64,000 nt of DNA, taken from NCBI RefSeq assembly GCF_004337705.1, contig NZ_SKBU01000015.1, positions 78,852 through 142,851 on the forward strand, in the 5' to 3' direction. This document shows, in pieces, positions 38,576 through 48,144 of the stretch. This stretch comes from Rubrobacter taiwanensis (GTDB taxonomy: Bacteria; Actinomycetota; Rubrobacteria; Rubrobacterales; Rubrobacteraceae). Made by a program: the position numbers and the translations under genes. Each line of letters starts with the position of its first letter. The first letter of the stretch is position 1. Under the pieces are notes generated by a model that saw only the letters and a list, made by a program, of their open reading frames with translations, was not told the DNA's origin and searched no databases.

Positions 38576-39427
38576 TCACAAACCCAGCAAACCGGCGGTG
38601 AACGTGTACTTCGCTATCCCCGCGAACCCCAAAGAGACCCCGATCACCAGCGCCGCCGTGAACGCTCCGGCCGCCGCCCAGTCCCTCCGCCGGAACCGCA
38701 GCGGGTTCAGCTCGGTGCGGTTGTCCACGTCGTAGCCGAAGCCGCGGGACATCATCGCCGAGGCCATCGCCTCCGCCGCCTGGAAGGAGCGGAAGAACGT
38801 GGGGATGGCTATGGGGACGTAGGCCCTAAAGCGGGCGATGGGGTTTGAGACCTTCGTGTTCCAGGCCCGGGACTGCTGCGCCTCCATAACGGCGGTGAGC
38901 TGCCCGATCACGACCGGGATGTAGGCTATCGTCATCGAGAGCGCCATCCCGATCTCCGGCGGCACCCCCATCTTCACCACCGCTAGCGCCAGCTCCGACG
39001 GGGAGACGGTCTTGATGAGGATCAGGGCACTCAGCACGAGGGTGAGCAGCCGCAACAGCGTCCCCACCGAGAAGATCAGGGTCTCCCAGTAGACCGGTAT
39101 CGCCGGGAGCACCGGCACGCCCTCGCCGAACAGGTGCCCGATGAGGTTCGCCGCCGCCGGGTCGGGCGGCCGCCAGAAAGCGATGTTCGCCACCAGCACG
39201 AACGCGACGAACGGCAGCACCGGCAGGAGGTGCCTGGCGTTCTCCGCGAAGGGTATGCCCGCCACCCGCCCGTAGGCGAAGACGCTCCCCAGCAGCAGCG
39301 CCAGGAAGAGGGGGTCGTTCCAGGTGGCGAGCGTCACGTTGATGGAGAGCCACCACAGCAGCTTGACCCGGGGGTCCAGCCGGTGGATGATCGTGCCCCG
39401 GTCCTGGTACGCTACCTCATACGCCAC
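38576..39427 (-). CDS. ecfT: Energy-coupling factor transporter transmembrane protein
   Basis: 283 residues with about five to six hydrophobic helices. The coupling-helix motifs appear as QQSRAWNT and MMSRGFGYD, the two short Ala/Ser-Arg-Gly-type motifs that dock on the ATPases. Begins IIHRLDPRVKLLWWL, a hallmark of EcfT (RLDPRTKL). Overlaps the ATPase gene by 11 bases. Together with the fused ATPase and the S component it forms a complete ECF importer. Confidence 0.92.
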   Translation of the reverse strand: MAYEVAYQDRGTIIHRLDPRVKLLWWLSINVTLATWNDPLFLALLLGSVFAYGRVAGIPFAENARHLLPVLPFVAFVLVANIAFWRPPDPAAANLIGHLFGEGVPVLPAIPVYWETLIFSVGTLLRLLTLVLSALILIKTVSPSELALAVVKMGVPPEIGMALSMTIAYIPVVIGQLTAVMEAQQSRAWNTKVSNPIARFRAYVPIAIPTFFRSFQAAEAMASAMMSRGFGYDVDNRTELNPLRFRRRDWAAAGAFTAALVIGVSLGFAGIAKYTFTAGLLGL

Positions 39428-41150
39428 CTGACGCCCCCAGCATCTCCACCGCCTCGTCCACCGTCAGCCACGCCTCTCGGTAGCCGAGAGCCTCGCCCAG
39501 CACCGTCACCTGCGGCGGCCGGAGCGACGAGGCCTCCAGCTTCTTGCGGGCGAGAAACGCTTCCCGGGCCGGCGCGTCCAGGAGGACGCGTCCCCCCTCC
39601 ATGATCACGACCCGGTCGCAGTACTCGGCGGCGAGGTTCATGTCGTGGGTTATGACGATCACGGTCTGCCCCTCGGCGTGCAGGCGCACGGCGAGGTCCA
39701 TGATCTCCCGGGCGCGCTTGAAGTCCTGGCCCGTGGTCGGCTCGTCGAGCACCAGGATGTCCGGCTTCATCGCCATCACCGCGGCGACCGCGATCCGCTG
39801 CTTCTCGCCCTTGCTCAGGAAGAATGGGTTCTTCTCCAAAAGGTGCGAGATCTCCAGGTCCCCGGCCGCCTCCCTGACGCGCTTTGCGACCTCTTCCTCA
39901 GACAACCCCACGTTCTGCGGGCCGAAGGCCAGCTCGTCCCCGACCTTCATCTTGAAGATCTGGGAGTCCGGGTTCTGGAAGATGTACCCGACGGTCTGCG
40001 CCATCTGAGCGATCGTGGCCTTCCGGGTGTCCAGCCCCGCCACCGTGACCGTCCCTTCGGTAGGCTTCAGGAGCCCGTTGAGGTGCTTGACGAGCGTGGT
40101 CTTGCCGGAGCCGTTCTGGCCCAGCACTCCGACGAACTCTCCCCGGCGGATCTCCAAATCCACGCCGCTCAGTGCCCGGGTGCCGTCGCGGTAGACGTGC
40201 GAGAGGCCCGTGATCTCAACCACGACCTCCTCCTCGCCGTGCTGCACGCGCCGCGGCGGGAGCTGCGGAGCGCGGGAGAGCGCTTCCCGGTCGATCAGCG
40301 GCGCAAGCACCTCTACGGCCTCTTCTATCCCGATGGGCAGCCTCTCTATCGGCCAGCCGGCCGAACGGAGCTTCGCACAGAGCAGCGTCACCTGCGGGAC
40401 GGAGAGGCCGACCGAGTCTATATACTCCACGTGCTCCAGCACCTCCCGGACCGGTCCGCGGTGCAGGATCTCGCCCTCATGCAGCACGATCATCTCGTCC
40501 ACGAGGTCTGCCAGCTCCTCGATCTTGTGCTCCACCAGCAGCGTGGTGCGGTTCTCCTCGCGCGCGAGGCGGGCCACCAGCTCCAGGACCTGCTGGCTCC
40601 CGATCGGATCTATGTTCGAGGTGGGCTCGTCGAGCACGAGCACCAGCGGGTCGAAGGCCAGGATCGAGGCCAGCGCGCAGGACTGCTGCTGGCCGCCGGA
40701 GAGGTTGTGCGGGTTCTTGTGCCGGTGCGGCTTGAGCCGGGTTAGCTCCAGCAGCCTCTCCGTGCGCTCCCGGATTGTCTCGACCGGCAGCCCGTAGTTG
40801 CAGGCGCCAAATACGATCTCTTCCTCCACCGTGGGGTTGAAGAGCTGCGTCTCCGGGTCCTGCGAGAGAACCCCAACGATCTTGGATAGGGCACTGACGC
40901 TCAACTTGCGCGAGTCGTAGCGCCCCGCGATAGTGACGCTGCCTGCGAGCCGGCCCTTGAACTCGTGCGGGATGAGGCCGTTCGCCATCCGGCAGACGGT
41001 GGTCTTGCCCGCGCCGCTGGGCCCGGTAATGAGAACCACCTTCCCCTCCTCCAGCCGGATCGATACGTCGCGAACCGCCTCTTCCCCGCCTCTGTAGGCG
41101 TAGGCGACCCGGTCGTATACCAGCGGGTGCTGCCGCTCGCCGCCCGGCAC
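39417..41150 (-). CDS. ecfA: Fused double ATPase of ECF transporter (EcfA-EcfA')
   Basis: 577 residues with two ABC domains in one chain. Domain 1: Walker A GPSGAGKTT (about residue 43), signature NLSGGQQQSCALA, Walker B VLVLDEPTSN. Domain 2 (from about residue 300): Walker A GQNGSGKTT, signature FLSKGEKQRIAVA (degenerate LSxGE), Walker B ILVLDEPTTG. The second signature with K in place of G is a feature of EcfA-type proteins. Powers the ECF complex. Six bases separate it from the S component gene. Confidence 0.93.
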   Translation of the reverse strand: MPGGERQHPLVYDRVAYAYRGGEEAVRDVSIRLEEGKVVLITGPSGAGKTTVCRMANGLIPHEFKGRLAGSVTIAGRYDSRKLSVSALSKIVGVLSQDPETQLFNPTVEEEIVFGACNYGLPVETIRERTERLLELTRLKPHRHKNPHNLSGGQQQSCALASILAFDPLVLVLDEPTSNIDPIGSQQVLELVARLAREENRTTLLVEHKIEELADLVDEMIVLHEGEILHRGPVREVLEHVEYIDSVGLSVPQVTLLCAKLRSAGWPIERLPIGIEEAVEVLAPLIDREALSRAPQLPPRRVQHGEEEVVVEITGLSHVYRDGTRALSGVDLEIRRGEFVGVLGQNGSGKTTLVKHLNGLLKPTEGTVTVAGLDTRKATIAQMAQTVGYIFQNPDSQIFKMKVGDELAFGPQNVGLSEEEVAKRVREAAGDLEISHLLEKNPFFLSKGEKQRIAVAAVMAMKPDILVLDEPTTGQDFKRAREIMDLAVRLHAEGQTVIVITHDMNLAAEYCDRVVIMEGGRVLLDAPAREAFLARKKLEASSLRPPQVTVLGEALGYREAWLTVDEAVEMLGASGGV

Positions 41151-41156
41151 GGCCGG

Positions 41157-41762
41157 CTACCTTACACGCCCGCCCTCATCCCCGGCATCCTCCGGCTTCT
41201 GCCAGGGCCAGCGCCACTCCGGAGCGACGAACTGCGGGGCCCGCGCCAGCACGATGGCCGGGATGAGGAAGTAGATGGCGAGGTAGACCCAGTAGGCGTA
41301 GCCGAACTGCAGGATGAGCTGCGCCCGGAACGGGATTATCTCCAGCACGAACGAGTAGAGCGCGATCCACCACCAGTACTGGAAGAAGAGCGCGATCATG
41401 GTCGCCACCAGGTATCCCGCGAGCCGCCGGGTGGGGTTCTGGATCCTGTACACCCTCGGGTACAGCGCGGCCAGGATCAGGACGTGGATCGTGAACCCCG
41501 GCCAGCCGAGAATTCCCACCTGCCCGGTGATGGCGTCCACGAAGGCCACTATCGTCCCGACTATCGGGCCGCCGATCATGGTGGCGAGCGAGATCCAGAT
41601 CCCGCTCAGGCTGAAGTTGACGCCCGGCAGATACCCGGGGATCGTGATCTGCAACAACTCGAACGCGCCGGCTATCGCACCGAAGATCACGGTGATCGCC
41701 ACCTGCCGCGCACTCAGGATGGGCTGGCGCTGGACGAGCTCGGTCTGCCTTGTAGACTGCAC
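41157..41762 (-). CDS. ECF transporter S component, substrate unassigned
   Basis: 201 residues with about six hydrophobic helices, beginning RQVAITVIFGAIAGAFELLQITIPGYLPGVNFSLSGIWISLATMIGGPIVG. The placement of small residues in the first helix is the usual S-component docking face. The GTG at 41760-41762 is chosen because AAGGAG lies nine bases upstream; a TTG 17 codons earlier lacks one. Context with hydantoinase and peptidase suggests it imports a cyclic amide or related small compound; the sequence does not decide this. Confidence 0.85.
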   Translation of the reverse strand: MQSTRQTELVQRQPILSARQVAITVIFGAIAGAFELLQITIPGYLPGVNFSLSGIWISLATMIGGPIVGTIVAFVDAITGQVGILGWPGFTIHVLILAALYPRVYRIQNPTRRLAGYLVATMIALFFQYWWWIALYSFVLEIIPFRAQLILQFGYAYWVYLAIYFLIPAIVLARAPQFVAPEWRWPWQKPEDAGDEGGRVR

Positions 41763-41924
41763 TTCTGTACGCTCCTTGATCGGATGTATTCGCCCCCGCC
41801 GGACCACCGGCAAGAGAGCGTCACCGGAATTACCTGAACCGCCGCAGCAGACCTGAGACGCACCCGCGCCACAGAAGCGGAACGCAGATCATCGCCTCCC
41901 CCTTTCTAATCCCCTCTAGAACCA

Positions 41925-42545
41925 CTACCTGAAGAGCCGCGGCGTCAGGACCCACAGCACCTGAGCCGGCTCGTCCGAAGGATTGTGAATCGCGTGCGGC
42001 ACCGTGGATTTCACGTGGATGCTGTCGCCGGGACCAAGCCGGTACTCCCGGCCGTCTACGAGGTAGATCAACTCCCCCGATAACACGTACGCGAACTCCT
42101 CCCCTTCATGAGTATACGGCTCCTCGAAATCCTCGCTGGGCTGCACGGTGACCAGCAGAGGCTCCAAAACCAGCCCCGGCCCCCGCGGAGAGAGCATCTT
42201 GTACGTGCGCTCGCTGGAGATCATCTCCAGCTTGCTGTTCTCCTCAGCCCGAACTACGTGCGGCAGAGGATGCCTCTCCTCCATCGCCCGCTCACCCGGT
42301 AGAAAACTGGCCATGTCGGCGTCAAGCGCCCGCGCCACGTTGTAAAGCGAGGTGATAGCCAACGCCGAACGCCCCCGCTCGACCAGCGAAAGGAACCCGC
42401 TCGAAAGCCCCGACCGCTCACTCAGCTCCTTCAAGGACATCCCCCGCTCTTTCCGCCGCCGCCGGATCGCCGCCCCAATGGCCCGGATCTCCTCCTCGCG
42501 CCCAGTACCGCCCGTATCGTGGCCGGAACCCCTCGTCAATGACAC
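41925..42545 (-). CDS. XRE-family regulator with cupin sensor domain
   Basis: About 206 residues. An N-terminal Cro/C1-type helix-turn-helix (about residues 20-75: RRRRKERGMSLKELSERSGLSSGFLSLVERGRS) and a C-terminal cupin (about 130-205: EPYTHEGEEFAYVLSGELIYLVDG and GDSIHVKSTVPHAIHNP). This PuuR-like layout usually senses a small metabolite. Probably controls the ECF-hydantoinase operon that starts 160 bases downstream. Several starts are possible; the GTG at 42545 has GGGAAGGGA upstream. The 41763-41924 gap shows the ribosome site for the S component and no other clear element. Confidence 0.9.
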   Translation of the reverse strand: MSLTRGSGHDTGGTGREEEIRAIGAAIRRRRKERGMSLKELSERSGLSSGFLSLVERGRSALAITSLYNVARALDADMASFLPGERAMEERHPLPHVVRAEENSKLEMISSERTYKMLSPRGPGLVLEPLLVTVQPSEDFEEPYTHEGEEFAYVLSGELIYLVDGREYRLGPGDSIHVKSTVPHAIHNPSDEPAQVLWVLTPRLFR

Positions 42546-42583
42546 CCGCCCTCCCTTCCCCAGCTGTTTTACTTGCACAAAAC

Positions 42584-42625
42584 TTTACGGTAAATAATTT
42601 TGTCACATTAAAGAAACACCTGCAA
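42584..42625 (-). promoter_or_regulatory. Promoter and palindromic operator of the XRE-cupin gene
   Basis: In an unusually AT-rich stretch, TTGCAG (42620-42625), 17 bases and CAAAAT (42597-42602) form a promoter on the minus strand, predicted to start near 42590. An 11-base palindrome TTTACGGTAAA (42584-42594) covers that start, an ideal place for an autoregulatory operator. The remainder up to 42697 is AT-rich and shows no gene. Confidence 0.5.
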
Positions 42626-42697
42626 CAAACCGGTGGAGTTTTTTCTGGAATTCCTGTGGTGGGTCTCGGCGGCGGAGGCGCTGGAGGTCTCCCCGGG

Positions 42698-44131
42698 CTA
42701 CCGGTGGGAGTCTGGCGGGTTCGGGGAGAAGGTAAGTTTTCTCACCCGTTCTCTCTCGAAGACGGCCTCGGCCGTTCCCTCTGTCGGCCTGGGTTCTGTT
42801 CCGCCGGAGTGTTGGGGAGAGACCTTCACGGTCCAGGTTACGGTCTCGCCTGCCACCTGTTTTCTGGTCAGGTCGAGACGCACGCTCTCATCTCCGGCCA
42901 GGTATCTCCGGGCGAACTGCTCGATCTCCCGGCGTCCCTGGTAAGTACTGTGCTCTCCGAAGAGCGGCCGCTCTAGGTGGATCTCGGCGTCCCCGGTGAA
43001 GAGCCCGGCCACGGCGCGGGGATCGCGTGAGGCCCACGTTCTCTCGAAGGCCAGTGCTGCGAACAGTTCCCCGGCGCGCTCTTCGCCGTAGGCCATCATC
43101 CGGCGGATGAAGGCGGGATTCCGGTCCAGCTTCGAGGCGGCGCCCAGCGGCCAAGACATCTCGATCCGCCGCAGCACGACCGGGCGGTACTCCTTGCCGT
43201 TCTTGAGGCGGAGCCGCCGGTCGCGGGGGCGTTCGCCCTCGCCCAGCTCTTGCACGAGCTCGTTGATCTTCTCGACGTAGTGCAGCTCCTGGTTCAGCGA
43301 GATGTTACCTGCGAGTGCGTTGCGCCGATCCATGACATCCACCACCGAGGCGGGTTCGTCGCCGGGACGCGGGCTCCACGGCCGGGGTGCCATCCTGCTG
43401 GGGTTTATCTGGATCACCCACACCTCGTCGGGGCGGGCGTCGAGCAGCTCACGGATCGGGGGATTCTGGGAGAACAGGCCGTCCCAGTAGACGCGCTCGC
43501 CGATGCGCACGGCCCGAAAGATCGGGGGTATGGCGGCCGAGGCGAGCACGGCCTCTACCCCTATGCCGTCCCCGGGCTCGTCGTTGAAGACCCAGGAGGG
43601 CTCCCCGGGGCGTCTTCTATGGCTCTTGAAGACCTTAAACTCCCCGGAGAGGACGTCCACGGCTCCGATGAAGAGCATGGGGCTCACGGGCGTGACGAGC
43701 CTCTCGTCTATCCGCTCGAAGAGGACATTGCGCTCGAGCGACCGGCGCAGCCGGCGCTGCCAGTAGTCCGAGAAGGCGTTGGGGCTACCCTCGATCAGCA
43801 CACCGGTCGCCTTCTGCCAGCGCATCCACCCCACAAGCCAGTCGTTAAGGAGCCGTTCCGGCAGGTCCGTGGCGGCATTATCCCGGAGCCAGAAACCGTC
43901 GAGCAGCCGGCCCGCCTCCCGCGCTCCGGCCTCTCCCGCGCCGCGCTCCAGCAGGGCGTACCATGCCAGAAGAGCGCACACCGCCCCTCCGGAGGTCCCG
44001 CTGAAAGCCACAAAGTCGTACTTCTCGTGTCCCCGGGCGAGCAGCCCCTTAAGAGCTCCGGCCGTAAACGAGGTATGGCTTCCACCGCCCTGGCAGGCTA
44101 TCGCGATCCGCTTCCTCTCACCGGATTGCAT
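42698..44131 (-). CDS. Patatin-like phospholipase fused to an NTF2/SnoaL-like domain
   Basis: 477 residues. The patatin domain has the oxyanion loop [11 protein letters not shown], the nucleophile in SGTSGGA (about S47) and the catalytic aspartate in [12 protein letters not shown] (about D217). From about residue 350 a second domain reads [25 protein letters not shown] and [17 protein letters not shown], the pattern of SnoaL/NTF2-like folds. Probable lipid acyl hydrolase with an added small-ligand or dimerisation domain. AAAGGAG precedes the ATG. It is divergent from ilvD. Confidence 0.88.
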   Translation of the reverse strand: MQSGERKRIAIACQGGGSHTSFTAGALKGLLARGHEKYDFVAFSGTSGGAVCALLAWYALLERGAGEAGAREAGRLLDGFWLRDNAATDLPERLLNDWLVGWMRWQKATGVLIEGSPNAFSDYWQRRLRRSLERNVLFERIDERLVTPVSPMLFIGAVDVLSGEFKVFKSHRRRPGEPSWVFNDEPGDGIGVEAVLASAAIPPIFRAVRIGERVYWDGLFSQNPPIRELLDARPDEVWVIQINPSRMAPRPWSPRPGDEPASVVDVMDRRNALAGNISLNQELHYVEKINELVQELGEGERPRDRRLRLKNGKEYRPVVLRRIEMSWPLGAASKLDRNPAFIRRMMAYGEERAGELFAALAFERTWASRDPRAVAGLFTGDAEIHLERPLFGEHSTYQGRREIEQFARRYLAGDESVRLDLTRKQVAGETVTWTVKVSPQHSGGTEPRPTEGTAEAVFERERVRKLTFSPNPPDSHR

Positions 44132-44194
44132 CTTCTCCTTTCCGCGTACATCGCCTCTACTTCAGGGTAGCGCCCCCCGATGCGGAGATCACCG

Positions 44195-44223
44195 TTGCGG
44201 AGAGCCGCCCGACGCTGCACAAT
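44195..44223 (+). promoter_or_regulatory. Leaderless promoter of ilvD
   Basis: TTGCGG (44195-44200), 17 bases, CACAAT (44218-44223) precede the ilvD ATG by six bases. There is no ribosome site before the ATG, so the mRNA probably starts at the start codon. The other half of this intergenic region carries the patatin ribosome site. Confidence 0.55.
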
Positions 44224-44229
44224 GATTCC

Positions 44230-45915
44230 ATGGATACTATAGACACGCGCCGGCGCAGCCGCAGGATACTGGAAGGCAGAGACCGGGCTCCGGCCCGTTC
44301 GTTCCTCAGGGCCATTGGGTTCTCGGACGAGGATCTCTCGCGCCCCATCGTGGGGGTGGCGCACACCTGGACCGAGACCATGCCCTGCAACTTCAATCAG
44401 CGAAGACTGGCCGAGCGCGTAAAGGAGGGCGTGCGCGCCGCGGGCGGCACCCCGATGGAGTACAACACCATCTCCATCTCGGACGGCATCACGATGGGCA
44501 CCGAAGGCATGAAGACCTCGCTCATAAGCCGGGAGGTGATCGCCGACTCCATCGAGCTCGTGGGCCGGGGCCACATGTTCGACGCCGTGGTCGCCATCGT
44601 GGGTTGCGACAAGACCATCCCCGGAGCGGCGATGGCGCTCCTGCGGCTGGACGTACCGGGCATCGTCGTCTACGGCGGCTCCATAGCTCCGGGCCGCTTC
44701 AAGGGCCGGGACGTCACCATCCAGGACGTCTTCGAGGCCGTGGGAGCCCACGCCGCGGGCAAGATGACCGACGAGGACCTCCGGGAGCTGGAGGAGTCCG
44801 CCTGTCCGGGGGCCGGGGCCTGCGGCGGCCAGTACACCGCCAACACGATGGCCATGGCGCTGGAGTTCCTGGGCCTCTCGCCGGTCGGCTCGGCCAGCCC
44901 GCCCGCCACCGACCCGCGCAAGGACGAGGTCTGCGTGGAAGCCGGAAAACTGGTGATGGATCTGCTACAGCGGAACTTCAAGCCCTCGGACTACCTCACC
45001 CGGCAATCGTTCGAGAACGCCATCGCGGCCATCGCCGCCAGCGGCGGCTCCACCAACGGTGTGCTGCACCTGCTGGCGCTCGCCCGCGAGGCGGGAATAC
45101 CGCTGAAGATAGAGGACTTCGACCGGATCAGCCGCCGCACCCCTATCATCGCGGACCTCAAGCCCGGCGGGCGTTACACGGCTTTCGACCTGGACCGGGC
45201 CGGAGGCACGAAGCTCTTCGGCAAGCGCCTGGTAGACGCCGGGCTCGTAGACGGCGCGCAGCTAACCCCCACGGGGCGCACCCTGGAAGAGGAGACCGCC
45301 GGGGCCGAAGAGACGCCGGGGCAGGAGGTGGTGGTGAGCGTCGAGCAACCGCTCAAGCAGACCGGCGGGCTCGTGATCCTGAAGGGCAACCTGGCTCCGG
45401 AGGGGTGCGTGATCAAGGTCGCCGGCCACGAGCGCCTCTACCACCGGGGCCCGGCCCGCGTCTTCGAGTCGGAAGAAGAGGCGATGGAAGCCGTCACCCA
45501 CGGCCGGATCAACGCCGGCGACGTGGTCGTGATCCGGTACGAAGGCCCGAAGGGCGGCCCCGGAATGCGCGAGATGCTCGGGGTTACCGCCGCGCTGGTC
45601 GGCCAGGGGCTCGGAGAGTCGGTCGCGCTCCTGACGGACGGCCGGTTCTCCGGAGCCACCCGCGGGCTCATGGCCGGGCACGTCGCCCCGGAGGCGGCGC
45701 ACGGCGGCCCCATCGCGGCCCTGCGCGAAGGAGATACCGTCGTCTTCGACATCGAGAACCGGACGCTCAGCGTTGAGATACCAGACCGGGAGCTCGAAGC
45801 CCGGCTGCGGGAGTGGGTGCCTCCGGAACCCCGCTACCGGACGGGAGTGATGGCCAAGTACGCCGCACTCGTGAGCTCGGCCTCCGAAGGAGCCGTCACG
45901 AACCCGGATCTCTAA
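44230..45915 (+). CDS. ilvD: Dihydroxy-acid dehydratase
   Basis: 561 residues. Penultimate step of valine, leucine and isoleucine synthesis. The Fe-S ligands can be placed: C53 in MPCNFNQ, C126 in [10 protein letters not shown] and C198 in CPGAGACGG (three cysteines, as in [2Fe-2S] enzymes). Other motifs: [11 protein letters not shown] and GRFSGATRG. The N-terminus [21 protein letters not shown] fits the family. It is a single plus-strand gene between the patatin gene and ruvB, convergent with the latter. Confidence 0.96.
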   Translation: MDTIDTRRRSRRILEGRDRAPARSFLRAIGFSDEDLSRPIVGVAHTWTETMPCNFNQRRLAERVKEGVRAAGGTPMEYNTISISDGITMGTEGMKTSLISREVIADSIELVGRGHMFDAVVAIVGCDKTIPGAAMALLRLDVPGIVVYGGSIAPGRFKGRDVTIQDVFEAVGAHAAGKMTDEDLRELEESACPGAGACGGQYTANTMAMALEFLGLSPVGSASPPATDPRKDEVCVEAGKLVMDLLQRNFKPSDYLTRQSFENAIAAIAASGGSTNGVLHLLALAREAGIPLKIEDFDRISRRTPIIADLKPGGRYTAFDLDRAGGTKLFGKRLVDAGLVDGAQLTPTGRTLEEETAGAEETPGQEVVVSVEQPLKQTGGLVILKGNLAPEGCVIKVAGHERLYHRGPARVFESEEEAMEAVTHGRINAGDVVVIRYEGPKGGPGMREMLGVTAALVGQGLGESVALLTDGRFSGATRGLMAGHVAPEAAHGGPIAALREGDTVVFDIENRTLSVEIPDRELEARLREWVPPEPRYRTGVMAKYAALVSSASEGAVTNPDL

Positions 45916-45923
45916 GCGAGCCC

Positions 45924-46931
45924 CTACTCCGGAACCGGCACGCCGAGGTGGTCGTAGGCGCGGCGCGTGGCGATTCGCCCCCGGCTGGTGCGCTGGATCA
46001 GGCCGGACTGCAGGAGGTAAGGCTCGTAGACGTCCTCCACGGTGTCCCGGGCTTCACCGAGAGCAACCGCGATGGTTCCCAGGCCCACCGGCCCGCCGTC
46101 AAACTTCCGGATTACCAGCTCCAGGTACTCCCGGTCCACCCGGTCCAGGCCCAGTTCGTCCACCCCAAGCATCTCCAGCGCAGCCCGTGCGGTAGCCTCG
46201 TCTATGAAGCCGCCGCCCCGCACCTCCGCGTAATCCCGGGCGCGCTTGAGCAACCGGTTCGCGATGCGCGGCGTCCCCCGGCTGCGGCCGGCGAGCTGCC
46301 GCGCCCCGCCCTCGTCTATCGGGATGCCGAGGATCCCGGCATTGCGCTCCACTAACCGCTGCAGCTCTCCGGCCGAGTAGTAGTCGAGCCGGCTGGAGAA
46401 CCCGAAGCGGTCCCGCAGCGGCGAGGTTATGAGGCCGGTGCGGGTGGTCGCTCCCACCAGGGTGAACCTCGGCACGTCCATGCGGATCGTGCGCGCCGAA
46501 GGCCCCTGGCCGAGAACGATGTCTATCTCGAAGTCCTCCATCGCCGGGTAGAGCACCTCCTCGACGGCGCGGTTGAGGCGGTGGATCTCGTCTATGAACA
46601 GGAAGTCCCCGTCCTCAAGCGAGGTGAGGATCGCCGCGATGTCGCCCGCGCGCTCCAGTGTGGGACCGCTGGTGATGGAGATGTTAACCCCCATCTCGTT
46701 GGCCAGAATGCGGCAGAGCGAGGTCTTCCCGAGCCCCGGTGGGCCGGCGAGCAGCACGTGGTCCAGTGGCTCCCCCCTCCGCCGGGCGGCCTCCACGAAG
46801 ATGCGCAGGTTCTCTTTGAGCTGCTCCTGCCCGATGAACTCCTCCAGCGTGCGCGGCCGGAGCGAGAGGTCGTCGTCCCCGGCGTGCAGCTCCGGGTCCA
46901 GCGGGTCCACGCCGTTTTGGAACTCTTCCAC
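45924..46931 (-). CDS. ruvB: Holliday junction branch migration ATPase RuvB
   Basis: 335 residues: [20 protein letters not shown], Walker [12 protein letters not shown], Walker [31 protein letters not shown] (arginine finger region) and a C-terminal winged helix ending with [22 protein letters not shown]. Pumps DNA through RuvA at four-way junctions. The GTG start directly follows the ruvA stop. In many bacteria DUF2905-queA follows next; here that operon lies 13 kb away. Confidence 0.97.
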   Translation of the reverse strand: MEEFQNGVDPLDPELHAGDDDLSLRPRTLEEFIGQEQLKENLRIFVEAARRRGEPLDHVLLAGPPGLGKTSLCRILANEMGVNISITSGPTLERAGDIAAILTSLEDGDFLFIDEIHRLNRAVEEVLYPAMEDFEIDIVLGQGPSARTIRMDVPRFTLVGATTRTGLITSPLRDRFGFSSRLDYYSAGELQRLVERNAGILGIPIDEGGARQLAGRSRGTPRIANRLLKRARDYAEVRGGGFIDEATARAALEMLGVDELGLDRVDREYLELVIRKFDGGPVGLGTIAVALGEARDTVEDVYEPYLLQSGLIQRTSRGRIATRRAYDHLGVPVPE

Positions 46932-47516
46932 CTAGCGCTCGCTCCCTATCTTGCGCAACGCCGCCTTCACGTACTCCTGCACCGAGTCCTGCTCGGGCAC
47001 ATCCCGGAGTACCTGCTCGGCCTCCTCCAGCGAGTATCCCAGACCGGTGAGCGCCTCCCGCGCCTCCAAGTACGCGCTTCCTGCGCCGTTGCCCGAGACC
47101 TGCGGTTCGAACGGGACGAAGTCTTTCCCCCTGAGCTCCAAGACCAGCCGCTCGGCCGTCTTCTTCCCAAGCCCCGGCACGGAGGCCAGCTTCGTCACAT
47201 CCCCGCGCCCCACTGCCTCCGAGATCTGGGCCGGAGAGAGCGCCGAGAGCACCGCGAGCGCCAGCTTCGGCCCCACCTTGCTCACGGCGGTCAGGGCGTC
47301 GAACGAAGCCCGCTCCTCCCTCGTAGCAAACCCGAAGAGCTGGATGGCGTCCTCCCGGACGACCATCCGGGTGTGCAGGACGCACTCCTGCCCCACCCGC
47401 GGCAGCTTTCTCAGGGTGGAGAGCGGCGTGGCAACGTAATATCCTACCCCGCCCACGTCTAGGACGGCCCCCTCACCGCTCTTCTCTACCAGCTCTCCGC
47501 GCAGACGGTGTATCAT
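46932..47516 (-). CDS. ruvA: Holliday junction DNA-binding protein RuvA
   Basis: 194 residues: OB-fold N-terminus (MIHRLRGELVEKSGEGAVLDVGGVGY), helix-hairpin-helix motifs (LTAVSKVGPKLALAVLS and LASVPGLGKKTAERLVLEL) and the flexible C-terminal domain that binds RuvB. The ATG at 47514-47516 matches the family start; GATAAT ends six bases upstream, so it could also be read from its own leaderless mRNA. An ATG six codons upstream has an AAGGG site and remains possible. Confidence 0.95.
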   Translation of the reverse strand: MIHRLRGELVEKSGEGAVLDVGGVGYYVATPLSTLRKLPRVGQECVLHTRMVVREDAIQLFGFATREERASFDALTAVSKVGPKLALAVLSALSPAQISEAVGRGDVTKLASVPGLGKKTAERLVLELRGKDFVPFEPQVSGNGAGSAYLEAREALTGLGYSLEEAEQVLRDVPEQDSVQEYVKAALRKIGSER

Positions 47517-47540
47517 GCCCCAATTATCCGGCATGATCCC

Positions 47541-48056
47541 TTACTTTCCCACCGCCATCCTGGCGTTCATCCGGGTCGAGAAAGCGTGGCAGACGGCTAT
47601 GGCGAGCCCGTCGGCCGCGTCGTCGGGCCTGGGGATCTCCTTCAGGTTCAGCAGCGTTCGCACCATCTCCTGCACCTGCCGCTTGTCCGCCCGACCGTAG
47701 GAGGTTATAGCCTGCTTGACCTGCAGCGGCGTGTACTCGTAGACCTCGGCCCCGCACCGGTAGGCGGCCAGGATCGCCATCCCGCGCGCCTGCCCGACGG
47801 TGATGGCGGTGGTTACGTTGGTGTTGAAGAAGAGCTCCTCGATGGCCACCGCGTCCGGCCGGAAGGAGCGCACCAGCTCGGTAACGCTCTCGAAGAGGCG
47901 GTTGAGCCGCCGCGGCATGATCCAGCCCGCAGGGGTGGTGATGGTGCCGTGATCCAGATACCGCAGCTTCCTCCCCTCCTGACGCACCACCCCCCAACCC
48001 ATCCGGGCCGTGCCGGGGTCTACGCCGAGCACCGTAATGCCGCGCCTGCCCTCCAT
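47541..48056 (-). CDS. ruvC: Crossover junction endodeoxyribonuclease RuvC
   Basis: 171 residues. Catalytic acids are visible in VLGVDPGTARMGWG, VAIEELFFNTN and the C-terminal DAADGLAIAVCHA. Conserved VKQAITSYGRADKRQVQEMV is the junction-binding region. Resolves Holliday junctions as a dimer. The 87-base gap upstream (48057-48144) has no clear promoter; a small CACCC-TCC-GGGTG hairpin after yebC could be a weak terminator. Confidence 0.95.
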   Translation of the reverse strand: MEGRRGITVLGVDPGTARMGWGVVRQEGRKLRYLDHGTITTPAGWIMPRRLNRLFESVTELVRSFRPDAVAIEELFFNTNVTTAITVGQARGMAILAAYRCGAEVYEYTPLQVKQAITSYGRADKRQVQEMVRTLLNLKEIPRPDDAADGLAIAVCHAFSTRMNARMAVGK

Positions 48057-48144
48057 GCCCTAGAGGTTAGCGCGCCGGAGCGCGCTCTGCACGGGGCACA
48101 ATATCTGGTGGGCACACCGGAGCTGCGCAACCACCCGGAGGGTG

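Noticed and set aside
41763-41924. Possible riboswitch ahead of the ECF S component
   Set aside because: I could not match any known aptamer; only a ribosome site is convincing.
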